Source of the DNA: Motilimonas sp. E26
Lineage (GTDB): Bacteria > Pseudomonadota > Gammaproteobacteria > Enterobacterales > CBDFNC01
Length of the DNA: 64,000 nt
Assembly: GCF_021278025.1 (NCBI RefSeq)
Contig: NZ_JAIBHJ010000004.1
Location: forward strand, 1-64,000
Reading direction: 5' to 3'
How positions within the stretch are numbered: the stretch's first letter is position 1; each line of letters begins with the position of its first letter. The notes beneath the pieces were generated by a model. It saw only the letters and a program-made list of their open reading frames with translations. It was not told where the DNA came from and made no database searches. Position numbers and translations under genes: made by a program. Shown one piece after another: positions 8,673-19,549 of the stretch.

Positions 8673-11600
8673 ATGTTGATGGAAATTTTGCGAGGTGCAC
8701 CTGCACTGTCAGCTTTCAGAGTGAGCCAGTTACTGAAAAACTGCGTTGATTCACAACTGCCTGTAACCAATATTTACGCTGAATTCATGCACTTTGCCGA
8801 CGTATCGGCATCATTAACTGAAGCTGAGTTATCGGTTTTAGCAAAATTATTAACTTACGGACCGAGTATTCAAGAGCACGAGCCAATTGGCCAGCTTGTC
8901 TTAATTACCCCTCGCCCGGGTACCATTTCTCCTTGGTCATCGAAAGCGACCGATATTGCAAAAAACTGTGGTTTAAGCAAAGTGAAGCGTTTAGAGCGCG
9001 GCATTGCTTATTACATAGAAGGTGAGGTTTCACCTGAGCAACTTAGCCAAGTTGCTGACTTATTGCACGACCGTATGATGGAAACCGTATTCAACGAACT
9101 TGCTCAAGCAGACAAGCTGTTTGTACAAGCGCAGCCAGGTGAAATGTCGAGTGTTGATATTTTAGCGGGTGGCCGTCAAGCGCTTGAAACGGCAAACGTT
9201 GAACTAGGCTTAGCGTTAGCGGAAGACGAAATTGATTACTTGGTTGAAAACTTCACTAAGTTAAACCGTAATCCAAATGACATTGAATTAATGATGTTTG
9301 CGCAAGCTAACTCTGAGCATTGTCGCCACAAAATTTTTAATGCCGATTGGACAATCGATGGTATCGAGCAGCCAAAGTCGCTGTTCAAAATGATCAAAAA
9401 TACCTACGAAAACTACAGCGAAAACGTATTGTCAGCCTATAAAGACAATGCCGCGGTAATGGTGGGGTCTAAGGCAGGTCGCTTCTTCCCAGATGTAGAC
9501 AGCCGTGAATATAACTACCACCAAGAAAACATTCACATTTTAATGAAGGTTGAAACCCATAACCATCCAACGGCTATTTCGCCTTGGCCGGGCGCAGCTA
9601 CGGGCAGCGGCGGTGAAATTCGTGATGAAGGCGCAACGGGTATTGGCTCTAAGCCAAAAGCAGGCTTAGTCGGTTTTAGTGTATCTAACTTACGCATTCC
9701 AGGTTTTGAACAGCCTTGGGAAACTGACTTTGGCAAGCCTGGTCGTATTGTTTCCGCGTTGGATATTATGCTAGAAGGCCCATTGGGCGGCGCGGCATTT
9801 AACAACGAATTTGGTCGTCCAAATATTTTAGGTTACTTCCGTACTTATGAAGAGCAAGTAAACAGCCACAATGGCCTTGAAGTACGTGGTTACCATAAGC
9901 CAATTATGTTAGCGGGTGGTTTAGGTAACATTCGTGAAGAGCATGTTGAGAAAAAAGACATTCCAGTTGGCGCTAAGCTAGTGGTGCTGGGCGGTCCTGC
10001 GATGAATATCGGTCTTGGTGGCGGCGCGGCATCGTCAATGGACTCGGGGCAATCGGCAGAAGATTTAGATTTTGCGTCAGTACAGCGTGAAAACCCAGAA
10101 ATGGAGCGTCGCTGTCAGGAAGTGATCGATCGCTGTTGGCAAATGGGTGACGATAACCCCATCCAATTTATTCACGATGTGGGCGCGGGCGGTTTATCCA
10201 ATGCAATGCCTGAGCTGGTTAATGACGGCGGCCGTGGTGGTAACTTTAATCTGCGCGCTATCCCGAACGATGAGCTAAGCATGGCGCCACATGCGATTTG
10301 GTGTAACGAGTCGCAAGAGCGTTATGTAATGGCGATCAAGCCTGAAAACATGGCAGTATTCGAAGCTATTTGTAAGCGTGAGCGCGCGCCGTTTGCGGTA
10401 TTAGGTGAAGCAACCGAAGAGCTGCACTTAACCCTAAACGATGATCACTTTAACAACAAACCAATCGATTTACCGATGGATGTGTTGTTAGGTAAAGCGC
10501 CGAAAATGCACCGCGATGTGAAAAGTGCGAAAGCGCAAGGTAAGGAATTAGATACTTCCGGTATTACAGTAAAAGATGCGGCGCATCGTTTACTGCGTTT
10601 GCCTTCTATTGCTGAGAAAACCTTCCTTATTACTATTGGTGACCGCACGGTAACGGGTCTAGTGGCACGTGACCAAATGGTTGGCCCTTGGCAAATTCCG
10701 GTAGCTAACTGCGCCGTGACGGCAAGTAGCTACGATACATATACCGGTGAAGCGATGTCATTAGGTGAGCGTACGCCAGTTGCGTTACTTAACTTTGGCG
10801 CCTCTGCGCGTTTAGCGGTGGCAGAAGCCATCACTAACATCGCAGCAACCAATATTGGTGAGCTAAACCGTCTTAAGCTATCTGCTAACTGGATGGCGGC
10901 AGCGGGTCACCCGGGTGAAGATGCCGGCCTTTATGAAGCGGTGAAAGCGGTCGGTGAAGAGTTGTGTCCTGAGCTAGATATTACTATTCCAGTAGGCAAA
11001 GACTCGATGTCGATGAAGACTAAGTGGGAGCAAGACGGAGAGGCGAAAGAAGTGACCTCACCATTGTCACTTGTGATCACAGCGTTTGCTCGCGTTGAAG
11101 ATATTCGCGATACGGTCACTCCTGAATTGCGCACTGATAAAGGTGACAGCGAGCTGATCCTTATCGACTTAGGCAACGGCAAAAACCGTCTTGGCGCCTC
11201 TTCACTAGCACAGGTGTACAAACAGCTTGGTAACGACGTACCAGATGTTGATAGCCCTGCATTGCTAAAAGGTTTCTTCGATGCTATCCAATCTTTGGTA
11301 ATCGATAAGAAACTATTGGCTTACCACGACCGCAGTGACGGTGGTTTATTCACCACTATTGCGGAGATGGCATTTGCCGGTCATGTCGGTGTTGACGTAG
11401 CACTTGATGCCCTTGGCACGGATGATTTAGCGGTACTGTACAGTGAAGAGTTAGGTGCTGTGATTCAAGTTCGCAGCAGCGACAAAGAAGCCGTATTAAC
11501 GACGCTGGCAGGCCATGGCTTGGCGGCAAATAGCCATGTAATTGGTACGCTTAATAGCGACGATACGGTGCGCTTTACCCGTAATGGTGAATCGGTACTG

Positions 11601-12566
11601 ACTGAGTCTCGTAATGAACTTCGTATGGTGTGGGCTGAAACCACTTACCAAATGCAAGCCATGCGTGACAACCCTGAGTGCGCTAAGCAAGAGCTTGACG
11701 CCAAAGCAGACGTCAAGGACCCAGGTTTATCGGCTAAGTTAAGTTTTGATATCAATGAAGATATCGCTGCGCCTTACATTGTTAAGGGCGTTGCGCCGCA
11801 AATGGCGATATTGCGTGAGCAAGGCGTTAACTCACATCAAGAGATGGCGGCAGCATTTGATCGCGCTGGTTTCTCTGCGGTAGATGTACACATGAGTGAC
11901 ATTTTAGCGGGTAACGTCAATCTTGAGCAGTTTGCTGGCTTAGTGGCATGTGGCGGCTTCTCATACGGTGATGTACTCGGTGCCGGTGAAGGTTGGGCTA
12001 AATCTATCCTATTTAATGACCGCGCTCGTGACCAGTTCCAAAGTTTCTTTAACCGTAATGATAGCTTTGCACTCGGTGTGTGTAACGGTTGTCAAATGCT
12101 ATCAAACCTAAAAGAGTTGATCCCAGGGTCAGAGTTATGGCCACGTTTTGTGCGTAATAATTCTGAGCGTTTTGAAGCTCGCTTTAGTTTGGTTGAAGTG
12201 CAAGAGTCCGCGTCTATCTTCTTAGGCGGTATGGCTGGCTCACGGATGCCAATCGCTGTTTCTCACGGTGAAGGTCGTGTTGAAGTAGCCAGTGCTGACG
12301 CATTAACCGCCATAGAGCAATCTGGCACGGTAGCACTGCGTTTTGTTGACAACTATGGTCAACCGACACAAGCCTACCCCGCTAACCCGAATGGTTCGCC
12401 AAACGGCATTACAGGTTTAACCACGCAAGATGGTCGTGTCACGATCATGATGCCTCACCCAGAGCGTGTGTTTAGAACGGTAGCCAACTCTTGGCATCCT
12501 GATGAGTGGAGCGAAGACAGCCCATGGATGCGTATGTTTAGAAATGCGCGTGCTAATATAGGTTAA
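8673..12566 (+). CDS. purL: Phosphoribosylformylglycinamidine synthase PurL (large type)
   Basis: This 1297-residue enzyme makes formylglycinamidine ribonucleotide from FGAR, glutamine and ATP, the fourth step of purine synthesis. In order it has an N-terminal PurS-like region, a linker, two AIR-synthetase-like halves (motifs [22 protein letters not shown] and VGKDSMSM) and a C-terminal glutamine amidotransferase. The nucleophile Cys is in [10 protein letters not shown] and the His-Glu pair is in [10 protein letters not shown]. The length is the usual one for the fused gammaproteobacterial type. The N-terminus ([15 protein letters not shown]) matches the family. The second ATG, two codons in, is an alternative start. 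It is a single-gene unit with its own terminator. Confidence 0.98.
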   Translation: MLMEILRGAPALSAFRVSQLLKNCVDSQLPVTNIYAEFMHFADVSASLTEAELSVLAKLLTYGPSIQEHEPIGQLVLITPRPGTISPWSSKATDIAKNCGLSKVKRLERGIAYYIEGEVSPEQLSQVADLLHDRMMETVFNELAQADKLFVQAQPGEMSSVDILAGGRQALETANVELGLALAEDEIDYLVENFTKLNRNPNDIELMMFAQANSEHCRHKIFNADWTIDGIEQPKSLFKMIKNTYENYSENVLSAYKDNAAVMVGSKAGRFFPDVDSREYNYHQENIHILMKVETHNHPTAISPWPGAATGSGGEIRDEGATGIGSKPKAGLVGFSVSNLRIPGFEQPWETDFGKPGRIVSALDIMLEGPLGGAAFNNEFGRPNILGYFRTYEEQVNSHNGLEVRGYHKPIMLAGGLGNIREEHVEKKDIPVGAKLVVLGGPAMNIGLGGGAASSMDSGQSAEDLDFASVQRENPEMERRCQEVIDRCWQMGDDNPIQFIHDVGAGGLSNAMPELVNDGGRGGNFNLRAIPNDELSMAPHAIWCNESQERYVMAIKPENMAVFEAICKRERAPFAVLGEATEELHLTLNDDHFNNKPIDLPMDVLLGKAPKMHRDVKSAKAQGKELDTSGITVKDAAHRLLRLPSIAEKTFLITIGDRTVTGLVARDQMVGPWQIPVANCAVTASSYDTYTGEAMSLGERTPVALLNFGASARLAVAEAITNIAATNIGELNRLKLSANWMAAAGHPGEDAGLYEAVKAVGEELCPELDITIPVGKDSMSMKTKWEQDGEAKEVTSPLSLVITAFARVEDIRDTVTPELRTDKGDSELILIDLGNGKNRLGASSLAQVYKQLGNDVPDVDSPALLKGFFDAIQSLVIDKKLLAYHDRSDGGLFTTIAEMAFAGHVGVDVALDALGTDDLAVLYSEELGAVIQVRSSDKEAVLTTLAGHGLAANSHVIGTLNSDDTVRFTRNGESVLTESRNELRMVWAETTYQMQAMRDNPECAKQELDAKADVKDPGLSAKLSFDINEDIAAPYIVKGVAPQMAILREQGVNSHQEMAAAFDRAGFSAVDVHMSDILAGNVNLEQFAGLVACGGFSYGDVLGAGEGWAKSILFNDRARDQFQSFFNRNDSFALGVCNGCQMLSNLKELIPGSELWPRFVRNNSERFEARFSLVEVQESASIFLGGMAGSRMPIAVSHGEGRVEVASADALTAIEQSGTVALRFVDNYGQPTQAYPANPNGSPNGITGLTTQDGRVTIMMPHPERVFRTVANSWHPDEWSEDSPWMRMFRNARANIG

Positions 12567-12585
12567 ATCTAGTACTTAAGTATTA

Positions 12586-12617
12586 AGGCTGAAACAGTGA
12601 TGTTTCGGCCTTTTTTT
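12586..12617 (+). terminator. Rho-independent terminator of purL
   Basis: A ten-pair stem (aggctgaaac / gtttcggcct, with one G-T pair) around agtgat is followed by a run of seven Ts, 20 bases after the purL stop. Confidence 0.9.
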
Positions 12618-12888
12618 GTGCCTGTAACTAATCAATAAATATAAACGAGCTCAAGAGTTTGATGCTGATCTCACTTTAATTAAACTAGATATATATTTTA
12701 GAACTGCTGGGAAGCTTATCTTTCATAATAATGTTCTCATTTGAGTCCTTGCTCTCAGCTCAATATCAGTTGTACTAATAATTATTCTACTAAAACTGAG
12801 TTTTAATGTTCTTTGTCTGATTGGTTTGTTTTGGGCAGCAAACTAATCGGCGAGCGTTTTGTTCACTTGAACATAATAGGTGGTTTGC
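12618..12888. other. Intergenic region with no recognised gene
   Basis: This AT-rich spacer between the purL terminator and the GGDEF/EAL gene presumably carries that gene's promoter. I see no reading frame, RNA gene or clear repeat. It ends with the aggtgg ribosome-binding site used by the next gene. Confidence 0.5.
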
Positions 12889-15234
12889 TTGAGTTTAAAA
12901 ACGGTTCTTTATTTTGGTGATAATGCCTTATCGGCAAAAAAACTTGTAGAACAAATCCTAACTCAGGAGTTGTTTAGTTTTTCTGATGTGAATAACAGTA
13001 ACGATTTTGAAGAAAAGTTGCAGCAAGCTTGGCAACTGATTCTGATTGATAAGCCTGTTACACCAAAGCAACAAGACATGCTATCAAAATGCCAAACTCA
13101 GCAGCAAACACAGCTGGTTCATCTGCAATTAGACTTAATTCAGAGAGAGCTCACTGGTGATTTAATGGCGCAAAACCGCATACTAAAAAAACAATTAGAC
13201 GATGTTCACTCTTTATTAAAAGCCACTGTAAACACTATCCCAGATCTTATCTTTTATAAAGATCCTACTAGCCGTTTTATGGGCTGTAATCAGGCTTTTG
13301 AAGTGTTTGCTGGTCAGCCTGAATATGCCATTTTAGGTCATACAGATGATGACTTTTTTGAACCCAATCAGGCGTTAATGTGTCAAGAGCAAGATAAATA
13401 CGTGGTTGAATCGGGTGAAATTCTTACATCAGAAGAAACTCTGACTTATCACAACGGTGAGAAGCACTTAATTGATATGTACAAGGTCCCTTATTTTGAT
13501 AAACAAGGAGAAGTACTAGGGTTAATTGGTGTTGGTCGAGATATTACCGAAAAGCGCAAAGCTGAGAAAAAGTTAAAACGCGCAGCCATTGTGTTTGAAA
13601 ATACTCAAGAAGGGATTCTAATTACTGATAAAAAGGGCACTATTTTATCGGTTAATCCGGCTTTCAGTTTGATTACTGGTTACAGTGAAGAAGAAGCGCT
13701 AGGTAATACGCCAGCATTACTTAAGTCGGGTAAACATGATGATGCGTTTTACCAGTCATTTTGGCATCAACTAGACAGTGTGGGTAATTGGCATGGTGAA
13801 ATTATTAATCGACGTAAGAATGGTGAAGATTATCATCAATGGCTGAATATTAGCTCAATCAAAGATAAGAATAACGCAGTCACTAACTATGTTGCTACTT
13901 TCTCTGATTTAAGTGAGTTGAAACAATCAGAAGAAAAGCTGCAATATATTAAATATCATGACAGTTTAACAGGTCTTGGTAACCGCCTGTTCTTTGTTCA
14001 TCGCCTCGAAGACAGTGTGCAACGGGCACGGCGTAATGGCCATGGTTTTGCCATTATGCATATTGATCTTGACCGCTTTAGTCGAGTGAATAAGAACTTG
14101 GGTCATAATTTTGGTGACCGTGTATTGAAAGAAGTGGCCAAAAGGTTAACGGAGATATTTTCTGAAAAAGATGTGATCGCCCGTTTCGGTAGTGATGAGT
14201 ATGCGATCATGATAGATGAAATGGTTCATGAACAAGATGCTGCTCATGCCGCGAAGAAATTGGCTAGAGAGTTATCTTGTGGCTTAATTGTTGACGAACA
14301 AGCCGTATATTTAAATGTCAATATTGGTATTAGCCTCTATCCCGATGATGGGGAAACCGCCGATTCGTTACTCAGTAATGCCGAAGCCGCGTTGATCAGG
14401 GTTAAACAAGATCGAAGTAACTATTACGAGTTTTATACTGAAGAATTGACTTTGGCCGCGCAGCGACAATTTACCTTAGAAAATGAGTTGCGATTTGCCT
14501 TAAGACGCAATGAGTTTGAACTTTATTACCAACCTCAACTTGATTTGAAAAAAAATAAAGTGGTCGCTGTAGAAGGGTTAATTCGTTGGAATCATCCGAC
14601 TAGCGGCATTATAGAGCCATTGTCATTTTTGTCTGTGGCTAAAGAAAGTGAGTTAATGGCAAACATCGACTTATGGGTGATCCAACAAGCATGCTTACAA
14701 GCGGCGGAGTGGGAAGAACAAGGCATACACTTTGGTCGGGTTGCTGTGAATTTATCCCTTTGTGTATTAATGCAAGCCGATTTGATGAGTAATGTGTTGA
14801 GTTACTTAAAAGACACAGGCTGCGCCGCTCACTTGTTGGAATTTGAGGTGCAGGAAGACGTATTATCAGATGATTCGGCCGTGGTGCGGGCTAATTTGAT
14901 TAATATGAGTAAGCTTGGTGTGCGTTTAGCGATTGATGACTTTGGAACTGGCCGTTCATCCCTTAATAATATGAAGAGAGTTCATGTGGATAAAATCAAA
15001 ATAGCGCAAGATTTTATTCGTCATGCTCATGTCGACCCGATAGAAAAGGCTATCATTAAATCAATTGTTTCGTTGGGAGATAATCTCGGTATTGATGTTG
15101 TAGCCGAAGGCACTGAAACCGATATGCAAGTAGAGTACGTGTCTGACTTGGGTTGTCATTTAGTGCAAGGCTTTCATGTTTCAAAACCAATGCGCAAAGC
15201 AAAAGCTGCATTTTTCTTGCGTTGTCGTCGTTAA
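12889..15234 (+). CDS. PAS-PAS-GGDEF-EAL protein with degenerate catalytic motifs
   Basis: This is a cytoplasmic multidomain protein of about 781 residues. It has a receiver-like N-terminal stretch lacking clear phospho-acceptor motifs (1-90), a coiled linker, two PAS domains (about 105-225 and 230-350), a GGDEF domain (355-515) and an EAL domain (530-780). The cyclase signature reads GSDEY instead of GGDEF. The phosphodiesterase signature reads EGL instead of EAL, and the usual KID is KIA, losing an acidic residue. DDFGTG, EVQE, VAEGTET and the final QGF are kept. It may therefore bind rather than turn over cyclic-di-GMP. I chose the TTG start because aggtgg lies five bases upstream; a GTG at 12880 has no ribosome-binding site. 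Confidence 0.9.
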   Translation: MSLKTVLYFGDNALSAKKLVEQILTQELFSFSDVNNSNDFEEKLQQAWQLILIDKPVTPKQQDMLSKCQTQQQTQLVHLQLDLIQRELTGDLMAQNRILKKQLDDVHSLLKATVNTIPDLIFYKDPTSRFMGCNQAFEVFAGQPEYAILGHTDDDFFEPNQALMCQEQDKYVVESGEILTSEETLTYHNGEKHLIDMYKVPYFDKQGEVLGLIGVGRDITEKRKAEKKLKRAAIVFENTQEGILITDKKGTILSVNPAFSLITGYSEEEALGNTPALLKSGKHDDAFYQSFWHQLDSVGNWHGEIINRRKNGEDYHQWLNISSIKDKNNAVTNYVATFSDLSELKQSEEKLQYIKYHDSLTGLGNRLFFVHRLEDSVQRARRNGHGFAIMHIDLDRFSRVNKNLGHNFGDRVLKEVAKRLTEIFSEKDVIARFGSDEYAIMIDEMVHEQDAAHAAKKLARELSCGLIVDEQAVYLNVNIGISLYPDDGETADSLLSNAEAALIRVKQDRSNYYEFYTEELTLAAQRQFTLENELRFALRRNEFELYYQPQLDLKKNKVVAVEGLIRWNHPTSGIIEPLSFLSVAKESELMANIDLWVIQQACLQAAEWEEQGIHFGRVAVNLSLCVLMQADLMSNVLSYLKDTGCAAHLLEFEVQEDVLSDDSAVVRANLINMSKLGVRLAIDDFGTGRSSLNNMKRVHVDKIKIAQDFIRHAHVDPIEKAIIKSIVSLGDNLGIDVVAEGTETDMQVEYVSDLGCHLVQGFHVSKPMRKAKAAFFLRCRR

Positions 15235-15299
15235 GGCTTACTTGACGGCGCGCTCTGAAGGTATGATTATGTAATCTAAATTATGCCTTTAGGGTTATC

Positions 15300-16772
15300 A
15301 TGTTAAGTGAATGGATTAATTACGTTTGGCGTGACGTGCTAGCTTGGAGCTTAGTGTTACTCCATACCTTGATCATCATTTCTGTTTCCTTACGCGTCAT
15401 CATGAAACGCCGAGAAATTGGTATTTCATTATCTTGGCTAGCAATTATTTATGCATTACCTTTTGCCGGTGTTGGCTTTTATTTCCTGTTTGGTGAATTA
15501 AACCTAGGAAAAAAACGTGCGCAGCGCGCGACACACATGTTTTCACCTTTTAAATTAGCCATTGAAACTTTTCGCGAAAACCAGTCTGCCCGTGCCCTTG
15601 AGGTGAGCGATACAGCCAAGCCCATGCATGATTTAATTGAAGGCTTGTTGGGAATGCCCAGTATTGCGGGCAATCATTTAACGCTACTGGATACAACAGA
15701 TACTATTTTGCTTGAGCTGATTGAACAGGTTAATCAGGCCGAGCACAGCTGTATGATGGAATTTTATATCTGGCATTTAGGTGGTTTTTCTGACCAGCTT
15801 GCAGATGCATTAGGTAATGCAGCCAAACGTGGGGTAGATTGTAAACTGTTATTAGATTCTGTTGGTAGCCGTGCTTTTTTTGATTCTGAACTCCCTGATG
15901 AGTTGCGCGCTGCAGGGGTACAGTTAGTTGAGGTGTTAAAAAGCGGCCCATTGAGAATGTTTTTTCAGCGACAAGATTTGCGCATGCATCGTAAATTGGT
16001 CTGTATTGATGAGCGGATCGCTTATACCGGCAGTATGAATATTGTTGATCCCCGTTTTTTTAAACAAGATGCAGGCTTAGGTGAATGGATTGATGTGATG
16101 GTTCGGGTACAAGGGCCAGCCGTTGCTTTGATTACATCTTTATTGCAGTGGGATTGGGAGATGGAAACGGGCGAACGGCTGTTAACTCCCTTTGGCACGC
16201 AAGACACATTACATGGTGGTTGCGGCGACCGCGTGCAGTTGATCCCTTCAGGTCCATTCCCCGGCGGTGACTGTATTCATCAATTACTGCTGACCTGTGT
16301 TTATCAAGCCAAGCACAGTTTGGTACTAACAACGCCTTATTTTGTTCCCGATGATAGTTTGCATAAGGCCTTACAGGCCGCGGCCCATCGCGGTGTACAG
16401 GTTAAAATTATTTTACCGGCACTGAATGATTCATTAATGGTGAAATATGCCGCTAGTGCATTTTATGACGAGCTATTAGCTGCGGGCGTTGAAATATACA
16501 AGTTTCATGGTGGCCTATTACATACAAAAAGCATTGTGGTTGATGAAGTGGTAGCACTGGTGGGAACGGTGAACCTTGATCGACGCAGTTTTTGGCTAAA
16601 TTTTGAAGTGACTATGCTAGTGGATGATGCTGAGTTTGCTGGGCGGGTTTTGAACCTGCAATTACAGTATATGCTCGCGTCAGAAAAATTAACGCTTAAT
16701 CAGTGGCGGCAGCGGTCGCGTATTAGGCGTTTTTGGGAGAATGTTTTTTATTTATTTAGCCCTATTTTGTAA
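15300..16772 (+). CDS. cls: Cardiolipin synthase (phospholipase D family)
   Basis: This 490-residue inner-membrane enzyme condenses two phosphatidylglycerols into cardiolipin and glycerol. Two N-terminal membrane helices (about 11-33 and 42-65) precede two phospholipase D domains. Both HKD motifs are intact: HRKLVCIDERIAYTGSMN (His230) and HTKSIVVDEVVALVGTVN (His408). The length and the helix pair fit the ClsA type. It starts with an ATG after a weak agggtt site. The gene is transcribed alone, 65 bases after the GGDEF/EAL gene. Confidence 0.95.
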   Translation: MLSEWINYVWRDVLAWSLVLLHTLIIISVSLRVIMKRREIGISLSWLAIIYALPFAGVGFYFLFGELNLGKKRAQRATHMFSPFKLAIETFRENQSARALEVSDTAKPMHDLIEGLLGMPSIAGNHLTLLDTTDTILLELIEQVNQAEHSCMMEFYIWHLGGFSDQLADALGNAAKRGVDCKLLLDSVGSRAFFDSELPDELRAAGVQLVEVLKSGPLRMFFQRQDLRMHRKLVCIDERIAYTGSMNIVDPRFFKQDAGLGEWIDVMVRVQGPAVALITSLLQWDWEMETGERLLTPFGTQDTLHGGCGDRVQLIPSGPFPGGDCIHQLLLTCVYQAKHSLVLTTPYFVPDDSLHKALQAAAHRGVQVKIILPALNDSLMVKYAASAFYDELLAAGVEIYKFHGGLLHTKSIVVDEVVALVGTVNLDRRSFWLNFEVTMLVDDAEFAGRVLNLQLQYMLASEKLTLNQWRQRSRIRRFWENVFYLFSPIL

Positions 16773-17132
16773 ATAATCCCAGCTCGACATAACCAAAACA
16801 GCATGCTTGCTCTCACCAAAACGTGGTGAATATGTTCCTTTGCACTTTCATTCCTGAAATCGAAATATCGAGATAAAAGTGTTCCATTCATTATATTGGT
16901 TGGTTTAAACAGAGCAAAAGTGAAAGAAAGTAATGTCAGTTGCGTTACTTTTTAAACTGAAGTTTATTGTTAATTTTTCTTGGATTAATTCCGATTAAAG
17001 AGCATTTTTTAGCCGTGAAGAGATAATTTTTTCGATCCGCTAGGCGCTTTCACCGTGGGATTGTGATTTGTCACTGTTTTTTCTTCGTTGCTAGGCTATA
17101 GTAAGCGGCTTTATTCTCATCTGAAATTCGCT
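16773..17132. other. Intergenic region upstream of cobT
   Basis: This AT-rich stretch has no recognisable gene. I searched it for the conserved boxes of a cobalamin riboswitch, because cobalamin genes follow, and did not find them. A small palindrome gtgatttgtcac lies near 17062. The cobT promoter must be here, but I could not place it. Confidence 0.5.
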
Positions 17133-18164
17133 ATGTTTACAATCCCTGCGTTAAATCAACAGCTTGATACTGAAATTCAACATTGCCTCGATAACAAAAC
17201 TAAACCCCTTGGTAGTTTAGGTAAACTTGAATCCCTTGCTTTGCAAATTTGTCGTATTCAGCAGACATTAAAGCCTAATTTATCGCAGCCACAAATGTTG
17301 GTTTTTGCTGCCGATCATGGTGTCGTTGCGGAAGGGATAAGCTTGTTTCCTCAAGGGGTAACACAGCAAATGGTGCTTAATTTTATTCAAGGTGGTGCGG
17401 CAATTAATTGTTTTTGTCGTCAACACGGCATTGAATTTCGCGTGGTTAATGCGGGAGTAAATGGTGAGTTGCCAGAAGATAGTGTGTTAATTAATGCGTC
17501 GATTGCCAAGGGGACACAAAACTTTGTTACTCAGGCGGCTATGACTATGGCGCAATGCGAACAAGCGTTAACTAAGGGGGCTGAATTAGTTGACGATCGC
17601 CATAAACGTGGTGCGAATGTTATTGGTTTTGGCGAAATGGGGATAGGTAACACCACGTCGGCCGCTGCGTTAATGGCTGTGACGTTAGGATTGAGCGCAA
17701 CTGAATGTGCTGGTCGTGGCACAGGCTTAGAAAAAACGGCGGTAGAGCATAAGGCTAAAGTTATTCAAAAAGCCCTTAAAAGAATTAAAGGTAACAAGCT
17801 TTCACCACAACAAATTTTGGCTGAATTTGGCGGCTTTGAAATTGTTATGATGTGTGGCGCTATGCTCAAAGCGGCAGAGCTAAGAATGTTGGTGCTTGTA
17901 GATGGCTTTATTGCCACCAGTGCTGCTTTAATGGCGAGTAAAATGGATGGGAATTTTATTGACTACGCCGTTTTTTGCCATAAATCAAAAGAGCAGGGCC
18001 ATAAAAAAATGCTTAAGGCTATGGGGGTTGAGGCTCTACTTGATCTTGATATGCGATTAGGTGAAGGCTCTGGTGTTGCTGTGGCTTATCCATTATTAGT
18101 ATCGGCCATATCTTTTGTCAACGAAATGGCTTCCTTTGATTCAGCAGGTGTCGACCATGCCTGA
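17133..18164 (+). CDS. cobT: Nicotinate-nucleotide--dimethylbenzimidazole phosphoribosyltransferase
   Basis: This 343-residue cytoplasmic enzyme makes alpha-ribazole 5-phosphate, the lower-ligand nucleotide of cobalamin. The N-terminal KTKPLGSLGKLESLALQ and the glycine-rich GFGEMGIGNTTSAAAL are family signatures. The catalytic glutamate is in the C-terminal RLGEGSGVAVAYPL. I chose the ATG at 17133 (MFTIPALNQQL), which fits the family's usual N-terminus. A TTG 15 codons upstream is possible, but it too lacks a good ribosome-binding site. It overlaps cobS by eight bases. The three genes cobT-cobS-cobC form one unit for nucleotide-loop assembly. Confidence 0.95.
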   Translation: MFTIPALNQQLDTEIQHCLDNKTKPLGSLGKLESLALQICRIQQTLKPNLSQPQMLVFAADHGVVAEGISLFPQGVTQQMVLNFIQGGAAINCFCRQHGIEFRVVNAGVNGELPEDSVLINASIAKGTQNFVTQAAMTMAQCEQALTKGAELVDDRHKRGANVIGFGEMGIGNTTSAAALMAVTLGLSATECAGRGTGLEKTAVEHKAKVIQKALKRIKGNKLSPQQILAEFGGFEIVMMCGAMLKAAELRMLVLVDGFIATSAALMASKMDGNFIDYAVFCHKSKEQGHKKMLKAMGVEALLDLDMRLGEGSGVAVAYPLLVSAISFVNEMASFDSAGVDHA

Positions 18165-18948
18165 TGTCTCTGCGCCTAAGCCCTTTTTTTTAGTTGGGCA
18201 ATGGCGTCGATTTATTCATGCGTTGACATTTTATACCCGAATACCTTGGCCAAAAGGTATGACATTTAACGGGCAAGATCTGGTTAAAGGGAATGTATAT
18301 TTTCCGTTAGTAGGTTGGTTGGTTGCGGCCGTTGCTTGTTTAGTCTACTGGTTAGCGAGTTTAGTGCTGAGTGAGTCCATTGCGGTAATTTGCTCGATGG
18401 TGGCGACTATCTGGTTAACAGGCGCATTTCACGAAGATGGCTTTGCAGACACTTGTGATGGCTTTGGTGGTGGTTACGGCAAACAAGCCATTATGACCAT
18501 CATGAAGGACTCTCGGGTGGGTACTTATGCCAGTGTTGGCTTATGTTTGCTGCTATTACTGAAGCATCAGGCGCTGTTGAGTGTGCCTGATATCTTACTT
18601 AGCGTTTGGGTGGGTCACAGTGTGAGTCGTTTCGTACCGCTACTATTAATGGCATCGCTTCCTTATGTACGGGAACAATCTGACAGTAAAATAGGCCAAA
18701 CACAGTTAGGGTTGTCAATTGGGGAGTTATTCGTGGCTGCTGTGCTGGCTGCTCTTCCGTTGTATTGGCTAGCAGGAGAGGTCATTATGGTTACCATCGC
18801 ATTGTTGGTGGTCACTTTTTTTGCATTACGTTACTGGTTTAACAGAGTCTTAGGGGGGATTACTGGAGATTGTTTAGGTGCCAGCCAGCAAATAACTGAA
18901 GTGCTGGTGTACTTGGTATTGGGAGCATCAGTATGGAATGTTATCTAA
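18157..18948 (+). CDS. cobS: Adenosylcobinamide-GDP ribazoletransferase (cobalamin synthase)
   Basis: This 263-residue inner-membrane enzyme joins adenosylcobinamide-GDP to alpha-ribazole. Several membrane helices are visible (for example LVGWLVAAVACLVYWLASLV and LLVVTFFALRYWF). The family motif HEDGFADTCDGFGGG, with its metal-binding acidic residues, lies near residues 90-105. The start ATG overlaps the end of cobT and is preceded by caggtg. Its 3' end overlaps the next gene by 16 bases, a sign of translational coupling. Confidence 0.95.
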   Translation: MPDVSAPKPFFLVGQWRRFIHALTFYTRIPWPKGMTFNGQDLVKGNVYFPLVGWLVAAVACLVYWLASLVLSESIAVICSMVATIWLTGAFHEDGFADTCDGFGGGYGKQAIMTIMKDSRVGTYASVGLCLLLLLKHQALLSVPDILLSVWVGHSVSRFVPLLLMASLPYVREQSDSKIGQTQLGLSIGELFVAAVLAALPLYWLAGEVIMVTIALLVVTFFALRYWFNRVLGGITGDCLGASQQITEVLVYLVLGASVWNVI

Positions 18949-19529
18949 TACGTCACACGCAGCCCGATGTAGCCGTGGGCACTTGCTATGGGCGTTTAGA
19001 TTTACCCCTTAGTGCTGATTTTGCTGAGCAAGCAAAACCACTTGAAGCGCTCGTTAGAAATATGTCGCCAAATCAAGTTTATTCAAGTCCGGCACAACGT
19101 TGCTTATTACTTGCGCAAAAGTTGACGACAACGCCGTTAATTGAGCCCAGTTGGTCAGAGTTTGACTTTGGTGATTGGGAGGGTCGTTTATGGTGTGATA
19201 TCGAGAAAGGTGATATCGAACAATGGAATGACAACCTTGTTCACCACCGTTTACCCAATGGCGAGAGCTTAGAGGTGTTTCATCAACGCGTAGTAAAAGC
19301 TTGGTTCGCGCTTTGTAATAGCAAGGATAATGTCGATAGTAAGATAGTGATCGTTACTCACGCTGGCGTGATCCGCTCCATTGTTGCTTCGTTACTGGGG
19401 ATCCCCCTTGAAAATAGCGTACAACTTGGTCTGGCTTATGGCTCTGTCACTAAGGTTATTTGCCAAGGCAAATATTGCAGGCTTGACTACCTTAATCGCT
19501 TGCCTGACAAAAAGCTGGATTGCACCTAA
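18933..19529 (+). CDS. cobC: Alpha-ribazole phosphatase-like histidine phosphatase
   Basis: This 198-residue cytoplasmic histidine phosphatase has the N-terminal phospho-histidine motif (LIRHTQPDVAVGTCYGRLDLP), an acid residue region (SEFDFGDWEGRLW) and the second His in VTHAGVIRSI. Members next to cobT and cobS remove phosphate from alpha-ribazole 5-phosphate or adenosylcobalamin phosphate. The coupling to cobS supports that job. The assignment to cobC, and not to a general phosphoglycerate mutase-like protein, rests on this context. Confidence 0.88.
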   Translation: MECYLIRHTQPDVAVGTCYGRLDLPLSADFAEQAKPLEALVRNMSPNQVYSSPAQRCLLLAQKLTTTPLIEPSWSEFDFGDWEGRLWCDIEKGDIEQWNDNLVHHRLPNGESLEVFHQRVVKAWFALCNSKDNVDSKIVIVTHAGVIRSIVASLLGIPLENSVQLGLAYGSVTKVICQGKYCRLDYLNRLPDKKLDCT

Positions 19530-19549
19530 GTCAGGGCAATCCAATGAAA

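Noticed and set aside
9533-9805. Minus-strand open frames inside purL, and similar ones inside flgE, fliD, flagellins and the chemoreceptor
   Set aside because: They are shadows of well-supported genes and have no family signature or ribosome-binding site.
16773-17132. Possible cobalamin riboswitch before cobT
   Set aside because: None of the conserved boxes could be found, so only the location suggested it.
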